Shown here: in pieces, positions 12,689 to 22,850 of the stretch
Layout: each line of letters starts with the position of its first letter
How positions within the stretch are numbered: the first letter of the stretch is position 1
NCBI RefSeq assembly: GCF_964340395.1
Contig: NC_135568.1
Span: 3,334,501-3,398,500 of the forward strand
Origin: Glandiceps talaboti
Lineage: Eukaryota; Hemichordata; Enteropneusta; Spengelidae
DNA length: 64,000 nt
Direction: 5' to 3'
Translations under genes and position numbers: made by a program
The notes under the pieces: model-generated
Told to the model about the DNA's origin: nothing
Database searches by the model: none
The model's input: only the letters and a program-made list of their open reading frames with translations

Positions 12689-15440
12689 CTAACATTGTTA
12701 ATTAACACACACAATAGACGTGAGTTGTTCCATCAAAAGGAAAAAACATCACAATCTATCAAAAAGGAAAAAAATCTCAGAAACATTTCATTCAAATTAC
12801 TCTATTAAATTACATTTGTATATTTATATGGGGATGCCAATGTAATTACTGAATAAATGTAATGATGGTCGCAGTGCACTAAAAATTATTATTTCATTAT
12901 TTATTTCCCAGAGAACACTTGTTGTTGTAACTTACACAAATTGTATGAAGCCAATAATCCTTAGCAGTTGACAGTGCAGAACAAAGACGTCATTTTTTGG
13001 AATTTGGCAGGTTATATTTATCAGAAACCAAAAATCAATATCTTTATGAGTGTTATAGTAATACTGAAGTACAGGATCAATTTACATTCCTGTTTTGTCA
13101 AGCATTTGAATACATTACTATATGACTAGTATGAGTTGAAGAGAACAATAATCTTAACTTGTTACTATATCAGTTGCACAGAAAATAACAATTTTAATAT
13201 GTTATGATACGGATCCAACAGAGAGAACAATATAATGTTACTATATCAGTTGAATAAAAAAATAATCTTAAAGCTTATAGTGGTATAGATTTGATAATTT
13301 TAGCTTGTGGTGTAGATGTGACAGAAAATTGAAAAAAAAAAACTATTTTAGTGTGTACATGTAAGTTGAACAGAAAAACAGTCTTAGCTTGCTACTGTAG
13401 GGATATGACAGGAAAACATGAACACATTTCTAATCACATCTATATTTTAAAAATGCACAAACTAATTGATTGTGAAAAAACAATCCATTATTTGCACAGT
13501 GACAATATCGATGACAGGGTACATCGTGTTAATTTAGTGGTGCAGTAGTCTGGATGCTAACTGTGAAGGTAAAAATTGTAAACGATACTGAATAGAATCA
13601 AGATTAATGGTGTAGGGAAATCGTCATACTTTGATACATGTGTACCTCCAATTAGTGAATTACACCATCAAGGGGATATATGTAAGTTATGCTATCTCCA
13701 CTTGCACAGATGTGATATATCTATACTGTATTATTACATATGTACCACAGAGATTACTTGCACCAGTGCACACAGACACATACATGTACTAGTAGTGCAA
13801 TATAGAAAATATTATTGCATACCCCTGCATGATGCAAATAATATGCAAATGATATGCAAATGACAGTATGATCATTCCTTGTACACAAATGTGTATGATC
13901 GCACGGTATCATTTTTACAGAAATTTGTTGTTTCGGATAAGCAAATATAACAATAGCACTTATTAACAGGACCCAATGACATTCAAGTTCCAGTGTACAA
14001 TGTAGGTATCTTACACTCATGTTTGCAGTGTTTTTTGTTGTACTCCCACTCATATACAGCCACAGAGAACAACACAAGTGTTGATGCAAATATGGAGGTC
14101 TGGCTAGCATCCATTTTATCCAATAATGGGAATCACTACATAGTATATCTAGACTTTGCTGCTATCAGTAGAGATATAACTTTCCTTTCAGATGTCTTAG
14201 CTTATGAATGGTATTATCTGTAACACTTAATTTCACAATAAAGTCAACTTAATCCCGGGTTTATTACCCTCCACTAAATTATTTTCCATTCAAAGCACTA
14301 CTATACTACTCACTTAAATGCAACCCCTCACAACCCAAGCAAACAAAATATGCATGAAATATTAATACCCAAAATAACAAGTGCTGGCTTTATTAAGAAT
14401 ATGGTGACCATGTAACGCTATCATAAATTTAAAAATGAGTAATATCAACGCTATATTTTACAGTGACTCATGTAAAACACATTTTGTTTATCAGACCTAT
14501 TTTTCAACATATCGTTTTTAGTTTTGAAGCAAACAGTGAGATAATCGTTACAGTTCATATTTGTGTTGCATACATTTCATGACATCTATGTACTTAGTTG
14601 TAACATTGTATAAATTACACATCATTTGACATTTCCTAGAACAGGATTTGAACCAATGAAGTCCAGTAAATCAATAATATCTACTATTGACCTTTGACCT
14701 AAAAACCAGCTGATTCACCCAGTGAAAGAGTTCAACATTAATGTGAAATATTTCTATTTTGATGGTCTGATATCATGCTACTAATATCATATAATACACT
14801 CTATGTTTTGGCTTGAGGCAAACTTTATATAATAATTTCAAAAATTGGTCATATCATATTACCATTCTCATAATAATTTTGAAATTATTAATTTCAGTAC
14901 TTTATTTTTATGACTAACACTGACTTTAACAAACTTTGAGTGAAAAACAAGTAATTTCATTACATTGCACTTCTTTGAAATCATTCCAAAAGTCTACATC
15001 ATATAGACTCATGAGAACTTGCTATCTGGTGTGTCAATGTCTTGTTGAGCCAACAGTAATGTGTAGACAGAATACTGATATAGCCAATGCTTGGGGCTAT
15101 TTTGGTAGACAATCTCACAGGCTACTTTTTAATTAACATTTCATGGTGGTTAATTACAGAGGTGCTGATTAGAAAACTGCTACACTTAGTTAGTTTCAAG
15201 CACCTACCCAATGTATGACACTAGCAAACAATTAAAATACAGATAAATCACCTCTTTATGCAGTAGGAAGGGAGCATATGGATAGAAATACTCACATTAA
15301 ACTGATGCTTACCAAATTCTCATAATAACACAAAATCGTAAAAACTAGCATTAAGAAATTTAATAATTCTGTGTTAAAACAAAATGATGCCAGCGTTGAC
15401 ATACCAAAGAGGTCAATGTAAAAATAGTGTATATACATGT
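12689..15440. other. Mostly non-coding DNA
   Basis: Contains the degenerate array at 13125-13420. Around 14030-14223 several frames are open on both strands. One is a + strand frame ending LDFAAISRDITFLSDVLAYE before a TAA. Another is a - strand frame ending at a strong AGT|GTAAGA donor near 14014. I cannot choose between them. Confidence 0.4.
13125..13420. repeat. Degenerate tandem repeat, period about 55-60 bp
   Basis: Units recur around (A/T)TCTTA(A/G)CTTGTTACTATA, TCAGTTG and ACAGAAAA: CTTAACTTGTTACTATATCA, TTAATATGTTATGATACGGA, AATGTTACTATATCAGTTG, CTTAAAGCTTATAGTGGTAT, TTTTAGCTTGTGGTGTAGAT and CTTAGCTTGCTACTGTAGGG. The units are strongly diverged, so this is an old array. Confidence 0.55.
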
Positions 15441-16490
15441 AATCATTTCAAATTCTGTTTCCATACACTGTACCACTACCAACACACCTGTGGCAGAGTA
15501 CGGACGGCTGTGCACAAAAATGAAGTACACGCGATCGCGCGATGGTTTTCTTCTAAAACTGAACACTGAAACTAGCCGTAATGTCGTACCATATGTAAAC
15601 TTCGAGTCTGCCTGATAGGCAACGAAATTACTTAGTAAATATTGCGATTAGCGTAAAGTTTTCTACCATTTTGTGGCAAGTGCAACAGTGTGTAGCTGTG
15701 AGGGCGAGTCCTAGATCCTCGCGATCGAACGCAACTCTCATCTCAACGCACTATTTGTGAGTTCGTGTACTCGCTACTACCCCTGCTAATGCATATCAGT
15801 GGCGTGCCATGGACTTTGTCACCCTACAATATCCTACGACGACCAAGCGTGCAGGGCCCAACTACGAAGTAATCCAACAGGTATTTACTACGGTAATGCA
15901 CATCCGCCATGATTGATTGACAGACACTCCGAACTCTAGTAAATTGTACACGAGATAAGGGAAAATCACATCCACTTTCACACCTAACGAGGTAGATGCA
16001 AACTTTATTTCATCGCCGATGATGATTTGCAATCACTCTAGTGTATCTAGTTCGAGAATTTAGAAAGTGAAAGTGAGCAAATAAAGAATATACTTACCCA
16101 CCAAAACAGAGAGCAGATCGGGCGACGCCGTCAGAGGGTAGCTATTATGCTAATTACTGTTACGTAGAAAGCGGCTCTCTGATTGGTCAAATGCAATACG
16201 AAGGTCGTCCTGGACATCAGTGATTTTTCACAAATGTAAGGCTGTATTGCAACTAAAATCATAAAAGCTTGGAAAATTACATTTTTAGTGATAATACCGA
16301 GTATAGGCATTAAAATGTGACTTTGTTCTATAAATCTACTTTACTAAGAACTTTTTTTTTGCGCACCTGATTCAACCAATGACATTGTTTGTCTTTCATT
16401 TACAACTAAGACCACTTTCATTCATTTCAGATCACGTGTTACGGGGATAATAAAGGTGCGCGAGTGAGGCGCATAAACTGGGTCATGCAT
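15440..16490. promoter_or_regulatory. CpG-rich patch, probable promoter and first-exon region of an unidentified gene
   Basis: CpG density is clearly above that of the surrounding DNA (ACGCGATCGCGCGATGG, CTCGCGATCGAACGC, CGACGCCGTC). On the - strand there is a strong donor TTTGGTGG|GTAAGTAT (exon end at 16098) and an ATG in good context at 15910 (ATCATGGCGGATGTGC). On the + strand there is an ATG at 15809 opening a 24-codon frame to a CAACAG|GTATTT donor at 15880. A CACGTG box lies at 16433-16438. Which strand is transcribed is not decided. Confidence 0.45.
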
Positions 16491-17565
16491 GAGGAAAAGA
16501 TTCGCCAGGTGTGACTGAATATCAGATATCATACTGCACCCTCTACTGATATCACATATACCGTTTTACTATCGTCAACTCGGAGGAGCCAGTAATTTAA
16601 AAAGTGTTCCTTTACTTGAAGAGTTCAAAATTCCCAGTCTGATTAAAATCTGATGTAGTGAACTTGGAGCAATTTCTTTATTTACCTTCTACAATGACTT
16701 TTATTGTTTTTGTTATTTTTTGTTCTATGAGCGCCTTGTATTTAAACAATATTGACAAATTCAATAACATTCATAAGTAATATTTTAACGATTTTAATTA
16801 TGTTTATTTAAAACCTGAAGTAGTGCAAGTGACATACACCCTGTAAACTGGCAGTCGAACATTTGAAACGATAAATTCGTAAACTACGTATACGTATATA
16901 CTATCTTGTACCATATAAGCCTTACAAATTTCACTGAGTTTTCTGATATGTCCTCATAAGCGTATAAGTATGCGCCCTTATTGAATTACTTTTAGTCAAG
17001 AGTTAATGCTGATAAAATACCACGATTTATGATATCGACAAAGGTGTACAACTAAATACAATTACATTGGACATTCGAGAACAAACAGGCCTATTAAAAA
17101 TGCCATGAGACAAAGACCATTATCACCGGTACCAATCATTTATGGTAGCCATGGTGAGTCTTATTTATGGGCACCAGACATACCCGAATAGGGTAAAATA
17201 GTGTCAACTTTGTTTCGTAACTAAACCACAGGAAAACAAACTTTCTTTAAAAATAAAAGAAGAAAATAGGATTGATTGTTTTAGTGCAAGCATCATTCAT
17301 GTCGATAGCTATATAGCATGTAAGGGTTTTCGCTTGACCACCAAACAACGTCTGGGGTTTATAAAGGTGAAAACATCAGAGAGGTTGAGCGACAGAAACG
17401 AACATACCTACTAATATTGACGTTGTCGGCGCTGTGTAGGTGTAAATCATCATGGGTTGGCAATTTAGTCCAGTTAAGTTTAGTCAGCTCACACAGACAG
17501 TGGATTTGACATAACATGGACACCTGAGATTTAAAAACAAAAGTCAGCTAACTGAGATCATTGAA

Positions 17566-17753
17566 GTGTCAGGAAGGATCATAGGCAGGCAACAACACCG
17601 ACTAAGCTTATTTGAACTTTACAATAGGAAAGCATTGGCTATCCGGCACCGACTACCAGAGTCTCCCACCCTCTGCATTCTCAGTTTGAATTATTGCCTT
17701 CAGGAAGGCGCTACAGAATGCCACTTGCCCTCAAGAACATTTTTAAGAAGTAA
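17566..17753 (+). pseudogene. 3' end of a dead non-LTR retrotransposon reverse transcriptase
   Basis: Frame 3 from 17664 reads SHPLHSQFELLPSGRRYRMP then LALKNIFKK and a TAA at 17751-17753. The FELLPSGRRYR motif, followed by a basic tail, is the typical C-terminal signature of the ORF2 protein of many animal LINEs. Upstream, in a different frame, QQHRLSLFELYNRKALAIRH fits the preceding part of such proteins, so at least one frameshift separates the two. No catalytic reverse transcriptase core is present, so this is a 5'-truncated, inactive copy on the + strand. Confidence 0.7.
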
Positions 17754-18625
17754 GTTTTACCAAGCGCAATAAACATTTCTTAATCCAGATTGATAATCCA
17801 TTGGTATTTAGATTTAACGTATCAACATCTTATTGTGTTGTCGTTTAATTCTGATCTGAATCACTTTTCGTTTCAAGTTTTGTATGTAGACTTATACTCA
17901 GTATTTTGGTTTTCAGATGTGTACATTTTTTGTCAGTTTGGGGTGACGCAAAAGATAAATTTCCGATGGGGATAAAGGTTAGGCCTAATTTAAAAAAAAA
18001 TGTGTGGTTCCGATTATGCTCAATTTAAGAATAGGTGGGGTCTATATATGTATTTTATTTTTATAAACATTTGTTTGTTCATGTGTGAGTATCTAGTTCA
18101 TGCAGGTAGTCATGTGTTCCATTATTTTCCATATGGTCTCTGTGTTATTGGTTTCTTCTCCATCAGATGTACAGCCATTACAGATTGGAAGAACACTTTC
18201 CGCATCCACCATTTCTTGCGAAACTTCACAATTTTCAAGATATTTTTTTTCTTCTCAAATCTGTGAAAAAAAAGTTTAGGTGTGGGTCGGGTAACCGGAA
18301 CCAAACAATTAACTGTTATTAGGCCTTATATACAATTGAATTCGATACTATTTTTTACCTAAATAAGGGCTTATAATATATAATTATCCGTGGTGGGAAT
18401 ACTCCCACAGTCTGGTGTACGTGGAAGTGACGACCAATGTTCCTGTTGAAATCATTTATGTCCTTGGATAAAACAACATAGTCTGGTAAAGTGTTCCATA
18501 CTACACGAACAGGAAAAGGTTCTTTCTGGTGTAGTTTCAATATAGAAGATTTCTAGTGTGATTTAGCTTCTTATATGATGCATCTCTCCAGTGAAATAGA
18601 GCAGTTGTCAGTGTTTTAATTTATT

Positions 18626-18739
18626 TAGTCTACCTGTAGACTTGAACCACGATCGCTACTATTCCGCTAGTCCAACTGACTGATTAAAAAAAATCAAAAT
18701 GTGCAGTAGCGATCGTGGTTTTAGTCTCCAGGTAGGCTA
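18626..18739. mobile_element. Short inverted-repeat element (family A), 114 bp
   Basis: The ends are TAGTCTACCTGTAGACTTGA at left and the reverse complement of TAGCCTACCTGGAGACTAAA at right. They are followed by the shared inverted word CCACGATCGCTACT, making a stem of about 36 bp. It sits about 200 bp upstream of the zinc-finger gene start. Related ends occur at 8826-8944 and 2590-2719. Confidence 0.7.
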
Positions 18740-18950
18740 GTGTTTTGTAGACCTGCAGGGTGTCCCCTCGTATCCGACGTGTCTCGAGCCTGATTAATTA
18801 TAATATCGATCATGATTGAATGCACATGCCATTTTTAACACTTATGAAAGTCGATACGAAATATTACATTACGAAACACGGCGAACCCACATTAAAAAAC
18901 GATTACGACGCCAACAAAATTTGTTCACCGTAGATGGCAGGATTTTCAAA

Positions 18951-21527
18951 ATGGAGGTCAGCGTATCACAAAGCCAGGCTGAGGGTAAATATTTGTATTT
19001 TTACAATTTTTACAAATCTCGGAGTGTAACAGAGATATGTCGGAGTTATCCTAGTTCATATATTTCCAGAGCTACATACTGTAGTGCCAATAACAAAACA
19101 AATCTTCCCGAACAGATCCATGTTTGAGATCGTCTTCACGTACAGTCCTCAGAATGAGCAGGGACGATCTGTTTATACGTCCCTGGAATGAGTGATGCCG
19201 TACTGGCGGCGCAGCAGCAGAGGGAAGTAAATGTGCCAATGTTTATTTCACTTCTATTTTATTCTTATCTTAAGAAGCCCTCTACTCTATATTGCAGAGA
19301 CCTACTTGAGATAGTGAACACCCAATCTGATTAAAATCCGATGTAGATGTCGGCTATTATCGTTCATTGCTATTTTACCTTCGTTATTTTGCCTGAATTG
19401 ACCTTCTTGCTTGGTACATAAACATGTTTACAGGAGGCGATCAGGCTAAAAAATGCAAACATGTACCAAGAAGGTCAATTCAGGCAAAATAACGAAGGTA
19501 AAATAGCAATGAACGATTAGCCGACATCTGCATCGGATTTTAATCAGATTGGCGAACACCGTGGATGTAAATGTAATGGACATTTGACTACTATAGTACT
19601 TAACATATACAAATGTACATCCATATGGAACACAAAGACAGGTGTCTGGACTATATTTGCCATTGTAATTACAATATGCCTTATGTTAATGAGAGCATAC
19701 TCCATGATCGCAACACTGACAGTTTGCAGTCGGAAGACATCAGCTTATTACACGTAAATTATGGTCTGTGTGTAATTTGTTTAAATTTCTAATCTCTTCC
19801 ATGTTTTTTGTATATTCAAAACAGATGAATTCATGACAAATTATTGTCATCATGGTCATGTGACATTGAAGGGGACCCAAATTGCAAATGAGGAAGTTAT
19901 TGAAGTATTGGATACTGAAAATAGCAACAGAATACAGCATTTTGATGAGGTGGAAGGGAACCACTCAACAATATTGGATATAGGAAATGCTGAGAGGACA
20001 CCTAGCTTGGATAGGATGGAAGGGAATCACACACTAGTTGAGGATGTTGAAAACCCTGACAGACTAGAACATTTTGAGGAGATGGAAGGAGAGAACATGA
20101 GTAGTTATCTGAAAGAACATGTGTGGACCAGCACAAACAAAAGACTATTTGTATGTAAGGAATGTGGTCACAGTTTCGCTCGTAGTGGTAGTCTGAAAGT
20201 ACACATGAGAATCCATACAAGAGAAAGACCTTATGTATGTGTAGAGTGTGGTAAAAGTTTCACTCAAAGCAGTATTTTGCAAACACATATGAGAATTCAC
20301 ACAAAGGAAAGACCATTTGTATGTAATGAGTGTGGTAAGAGTTTTACTACTAATGGCCATCTGAAAGTACACATGAGAATGCACACAAAAGAAAGACCTT
20401 TTTTGTGTACTCAGTGTGGTAAAAGCTTTATTCAGAATTGTAATCTTAAGATACATATGAGGTCTCATACAAATGAAAGACCCTTTTCCTGTAATGAGTG
20501 TGGGAAATGTTTTATTACTAGTGGGAGTCTGAAAGTACACATTAGGATCCACACAAATGAGAAACCTTATTTATGTAATGAGTGTGGTAAAAGTTTTTCT
20601 CAAAACTGTGAGTTGAAGGTACACATGAGAAGTCACACTAAAGAAAAACCTTTTGTATGTAACGGTTGTGGTAAACGTTTTACTCAGAGTTGTCATCTTA
20701 AAGGACACACAGGGCGGCACACAAACGAGGGACCACTTGTGTGTAAAAAATGTGGTAAAAGTTTTACTCATTGGTGCAGTCTGAGGGTACACATGAGAAA
20801 TCATAGAAAGGAAAGATCATATCTATGTAAGGAATGCGGTAAAAGTTTTTCTCAAAGGTGTGACCTAAAGGTACATATGAGAATTCACACAAATGAAAGA
20901 CCCTTTCCATGTAATGAATGTGGGAAATGGTTTAAACAAAGATGTGAACTGAAGGTACATAATAGAACACACACAAATGAAAGACCATTTTTATGTGATG
21001 AGTGTGGGAAACGTTTTATTAGCAGTGGCCATCTGAGAGTACACCGGCGAATCCACACAAATGAAAAACGTTATTTATGTAATGAGTGTGGTAAAAGGTT
21101 CACTGGAGGTTCTGAGTTGAAAATACATATAAGAAGACACACAAACGAAAGGCCATTTGTTTGTGATGAATGTGGCAAAGGTTTTATTGTCAGGAGTAAT
21201 CTGAAAACACATATAAGAATCCACACCAAGGAAAAACCCTTTTTATGCCACGAGTGTGGTAAAAGTTTTACTACAAATACTTATCTGAAAGGACACATTA
21301 TGAGAATCCATTCAAATATTACAGTCAAACCGTTTTCATGTAGCAAGTGTGGTAAAAGTTTCACTGCAAGGTATGAACTGACGGTTCATGACAGAATCCA
21401 CACAAACGAAAAACCATATATATGTAAAAAGTGTGGTAAGAGTTTTACTCAAACAGGTAATCTAAGGAGACATGAAAAGATATGTAGAGTTAATATAGAT
21501 CATGTAAGCACCACAGATGTCTGCTAA
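18951..21527 (+). CDS. C2H2 zinc-finger protein, 16 fingers, two coding exons
   Basis: Exon 1 (18951-18984) encodes [11 protein letters not shown] and ends at a GTAAAT donor. Exon 2 (19825-21527) follows a TATATTCAAAACAG acceptor and joins in phase (G + AT = Asp), giving about 578 residues. The ATG at 18951 has A at -3 and G at +4. The same frame is open back to an ATG at 18816 in a weaker context, so a longer N-terminus is possible. From about residue 120 there are 16 tandem fingers with the classic TGEKP-type linkers drifted to HTNERP or HTKEKP. Fingers 1-15 are C2H2. Finger 14 has HxxxxH spacing and a longer linker, and finger 16 is C2HC. No KRAB, BTB or SCAN domain is visible. The N-terminus holds three acidic repeats. 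The likely role is sequence-specific DNA binding in the nucleus. No orthologue can be named because such genes expand in each lineage. An AATAAA lies at 21531-21536, four bases after the stop. Confidence 0.93.
19323..19553. mobile_element. Foldback (MITE-like) element in the zinc-finger gene intron
   Basis: The two halves are inverted copies of each other for about 105 bp each, with few mismatches. The left arm starts CAATCTGATTAAAATCCGAT, and the right arm ends with the reverse complement of the same word. A short spacer sits near 19425-19450. The flanks carry the direct repeat GAACACC (19316-19322 and 19554-19560), which looks like a 7-8 bp target-site duplication of hAT type. It has no coding capacity. 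A single related end (TCTGATTAAAATCTGATGTAG) is found near 16636-16658. Confidence 0.85.
19925..20100 (+). repeat. Acidic 22-24 residue tandem repeat at the N-terminus of the zinc-finger protein
   Basis: Three imperfect copies precede the fingers. They are built on the pattern (D/E)xEN(S/P)xR(I/L)xxF(D/E)E(V/M)EGxxx, for example [15 protein letters not shown], then [14 protein letters not shown], then [15 protein letters not shown]. The DNA copies are also similar (GAxxxxATGGAAGGxAA...), so the repeat arose by duplication inside the exon. It is acidic and probably unstructured or short-helical, and might act as an effector segment. That function is inference only. Confidence 0.75.
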
Positions 21528-21999
21528 TATAATAAAACTCCAAATTTTCTTGTTTATTATCTCAAAAAGACCAGGAATAAGCTTTCATATGACAAAGCTT
21601 GGAGAGGTTTGAATGATTTCGATATCACTCCACTTTAACATAGCATTTTATGTATGAACAATTTCTCCATTTCACAGATTAGCAGTTAATTATATATTCA
21701 TTCACTATGTAAATGGAGACTTCAGGTGATGACATCACCTTTCAATGTGATTGGCCATTACAAAGGTACTGAGGTGTTACGAATGCACTAGCTTCGTTAT
21801 TTAAATGTTGCTGATAATGTTGATATTTATTTGTAATAGCTGAATTATGCTTCTTTTGTTGTAAAGGCGATGGGATGGGGGTTATGAAATAAATGTGTAT
21901 GAGTTGGCTGGTAACCAATGCAATGTAAATATATGTGTATGTGTCTCTTTATGTGCAAGGTGAATGGGTATAATGATATAATTATATAAACTTTGTATT

Positions 22000-22135
22000 T
22001 TCCACCAATTCAACCACTGCCACTACCAAATCCCATCACTGCCACACCCCACCACTAACAAAACCCATCACTGCCACACTCCACCACTACACTACCAAAC
22101 CCCATCACTGCCACACCCTACCACTACCACTGTTG
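22000..22135. repeat. CCACCACT-type minisatellite
   Basis: Units of about 30-55 bp built on CCATCACTGCCACACCCCAC and ACTACCAAACCCCATCACTG. Strand-asymmetric, C-rich and lacking G, it lies downstream of the zinc-finger gene. Confidence 0.8.
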
Positions 22136-22619
22136 TTCCATAGAATGTCTGAATGAGAACATACTGTCCTGTTAGCTGTGAGTATACAAGTGATTGTCAC
22201 AGGAGAGAAGGGGGAATACAGTGGTAAGGTATTTGGGATAATGTCATGGAGCAGGAATGTTCACTTCAGTCCAGGCAATGTTGATGTCACTCTTGTCTAG
22301 TCTTTTCAGTCTGGCCTTCAGTTGCACAGCACAGGCTTATTAATATAGTACTGATACCTTCACACAAACTCTGTGGTGGTAGTAGTGGAAACATATGCCT
22401 TTAACAATATGGTGGCAGCTGTGGGATAGAGTCCTTACCAGTCTTGGTCTCGGTCTTCATTTCTGACAGCATTTCAACTTGTATTTTACATATTTGAACA
22501 CAGGGAGGGTCATATTATACTGACAGGAAATTGAGGAGGGCCCCTATTCACAAAATGAAATCAAAATTACAGTTTACACAACACATTGATTTCTCTCATT
22601 CCTGTAATTTCTGATGGCT

Positions 22620-22850
22620 CTCTTAGCTAGCCAAGTTTATTTGTCATAATTTGTGTTAGCCAGCTGATCAGTAGTTGACTTGCCATTGTTGTGTCAACGT
22701 TAGCAAGCTGATAGCTGACTTATCATCACATGTAAGTGTTAGCTAGCTGAGTTGACATCATGTGTTGTGTCCATGTTAGCTGGCCAATAGCTGACTTTCC
22801 ATTGTGTGTGTCTGTGTTAAGTTAGCTAGCGATGGCTAACTTGCCATCAT
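22620..22850. repeat. Degenerate tandem repeat, about 50-bp units with TTAGCTAGC
   Basis: Units contain GTTAGC(T/C)(A/G)GCTGA, (A/G)GCTGACTT and CCAT(T/C)(G/A)TTGTGT. For example GTTAGCCAGCTGATCAGTAG, GTTAGCAAGCTGATAGCTGA, GTTAGCTAGCTGAGTTGACA and GTTAGCTGGCCAATAGCTGA. Confidence 0.7.

Noticed and set aside
14640-14720. B-box-like word GGTTCAAATCC on the - strand (possible tRNA)
   Set aside because: The T-arm does not pair properly and no A box, D-arm or acceptor stem can be formed.
18000-18304. 88-codon Phe-rich + strand ORF and its - strand partner
   Set aside because: Composition is that of T-rich non-coding DNA and both strands are open by chance.
20145-20804. Three long - strand ORFs (135 and 77 codons and a smaller one) opposite the zinc-finger exon
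   Set aside because: They are antisense shadows of the repetitive finger codons (repeated TF(T/P)TLxTxKxSF pattern) and have no independent support.
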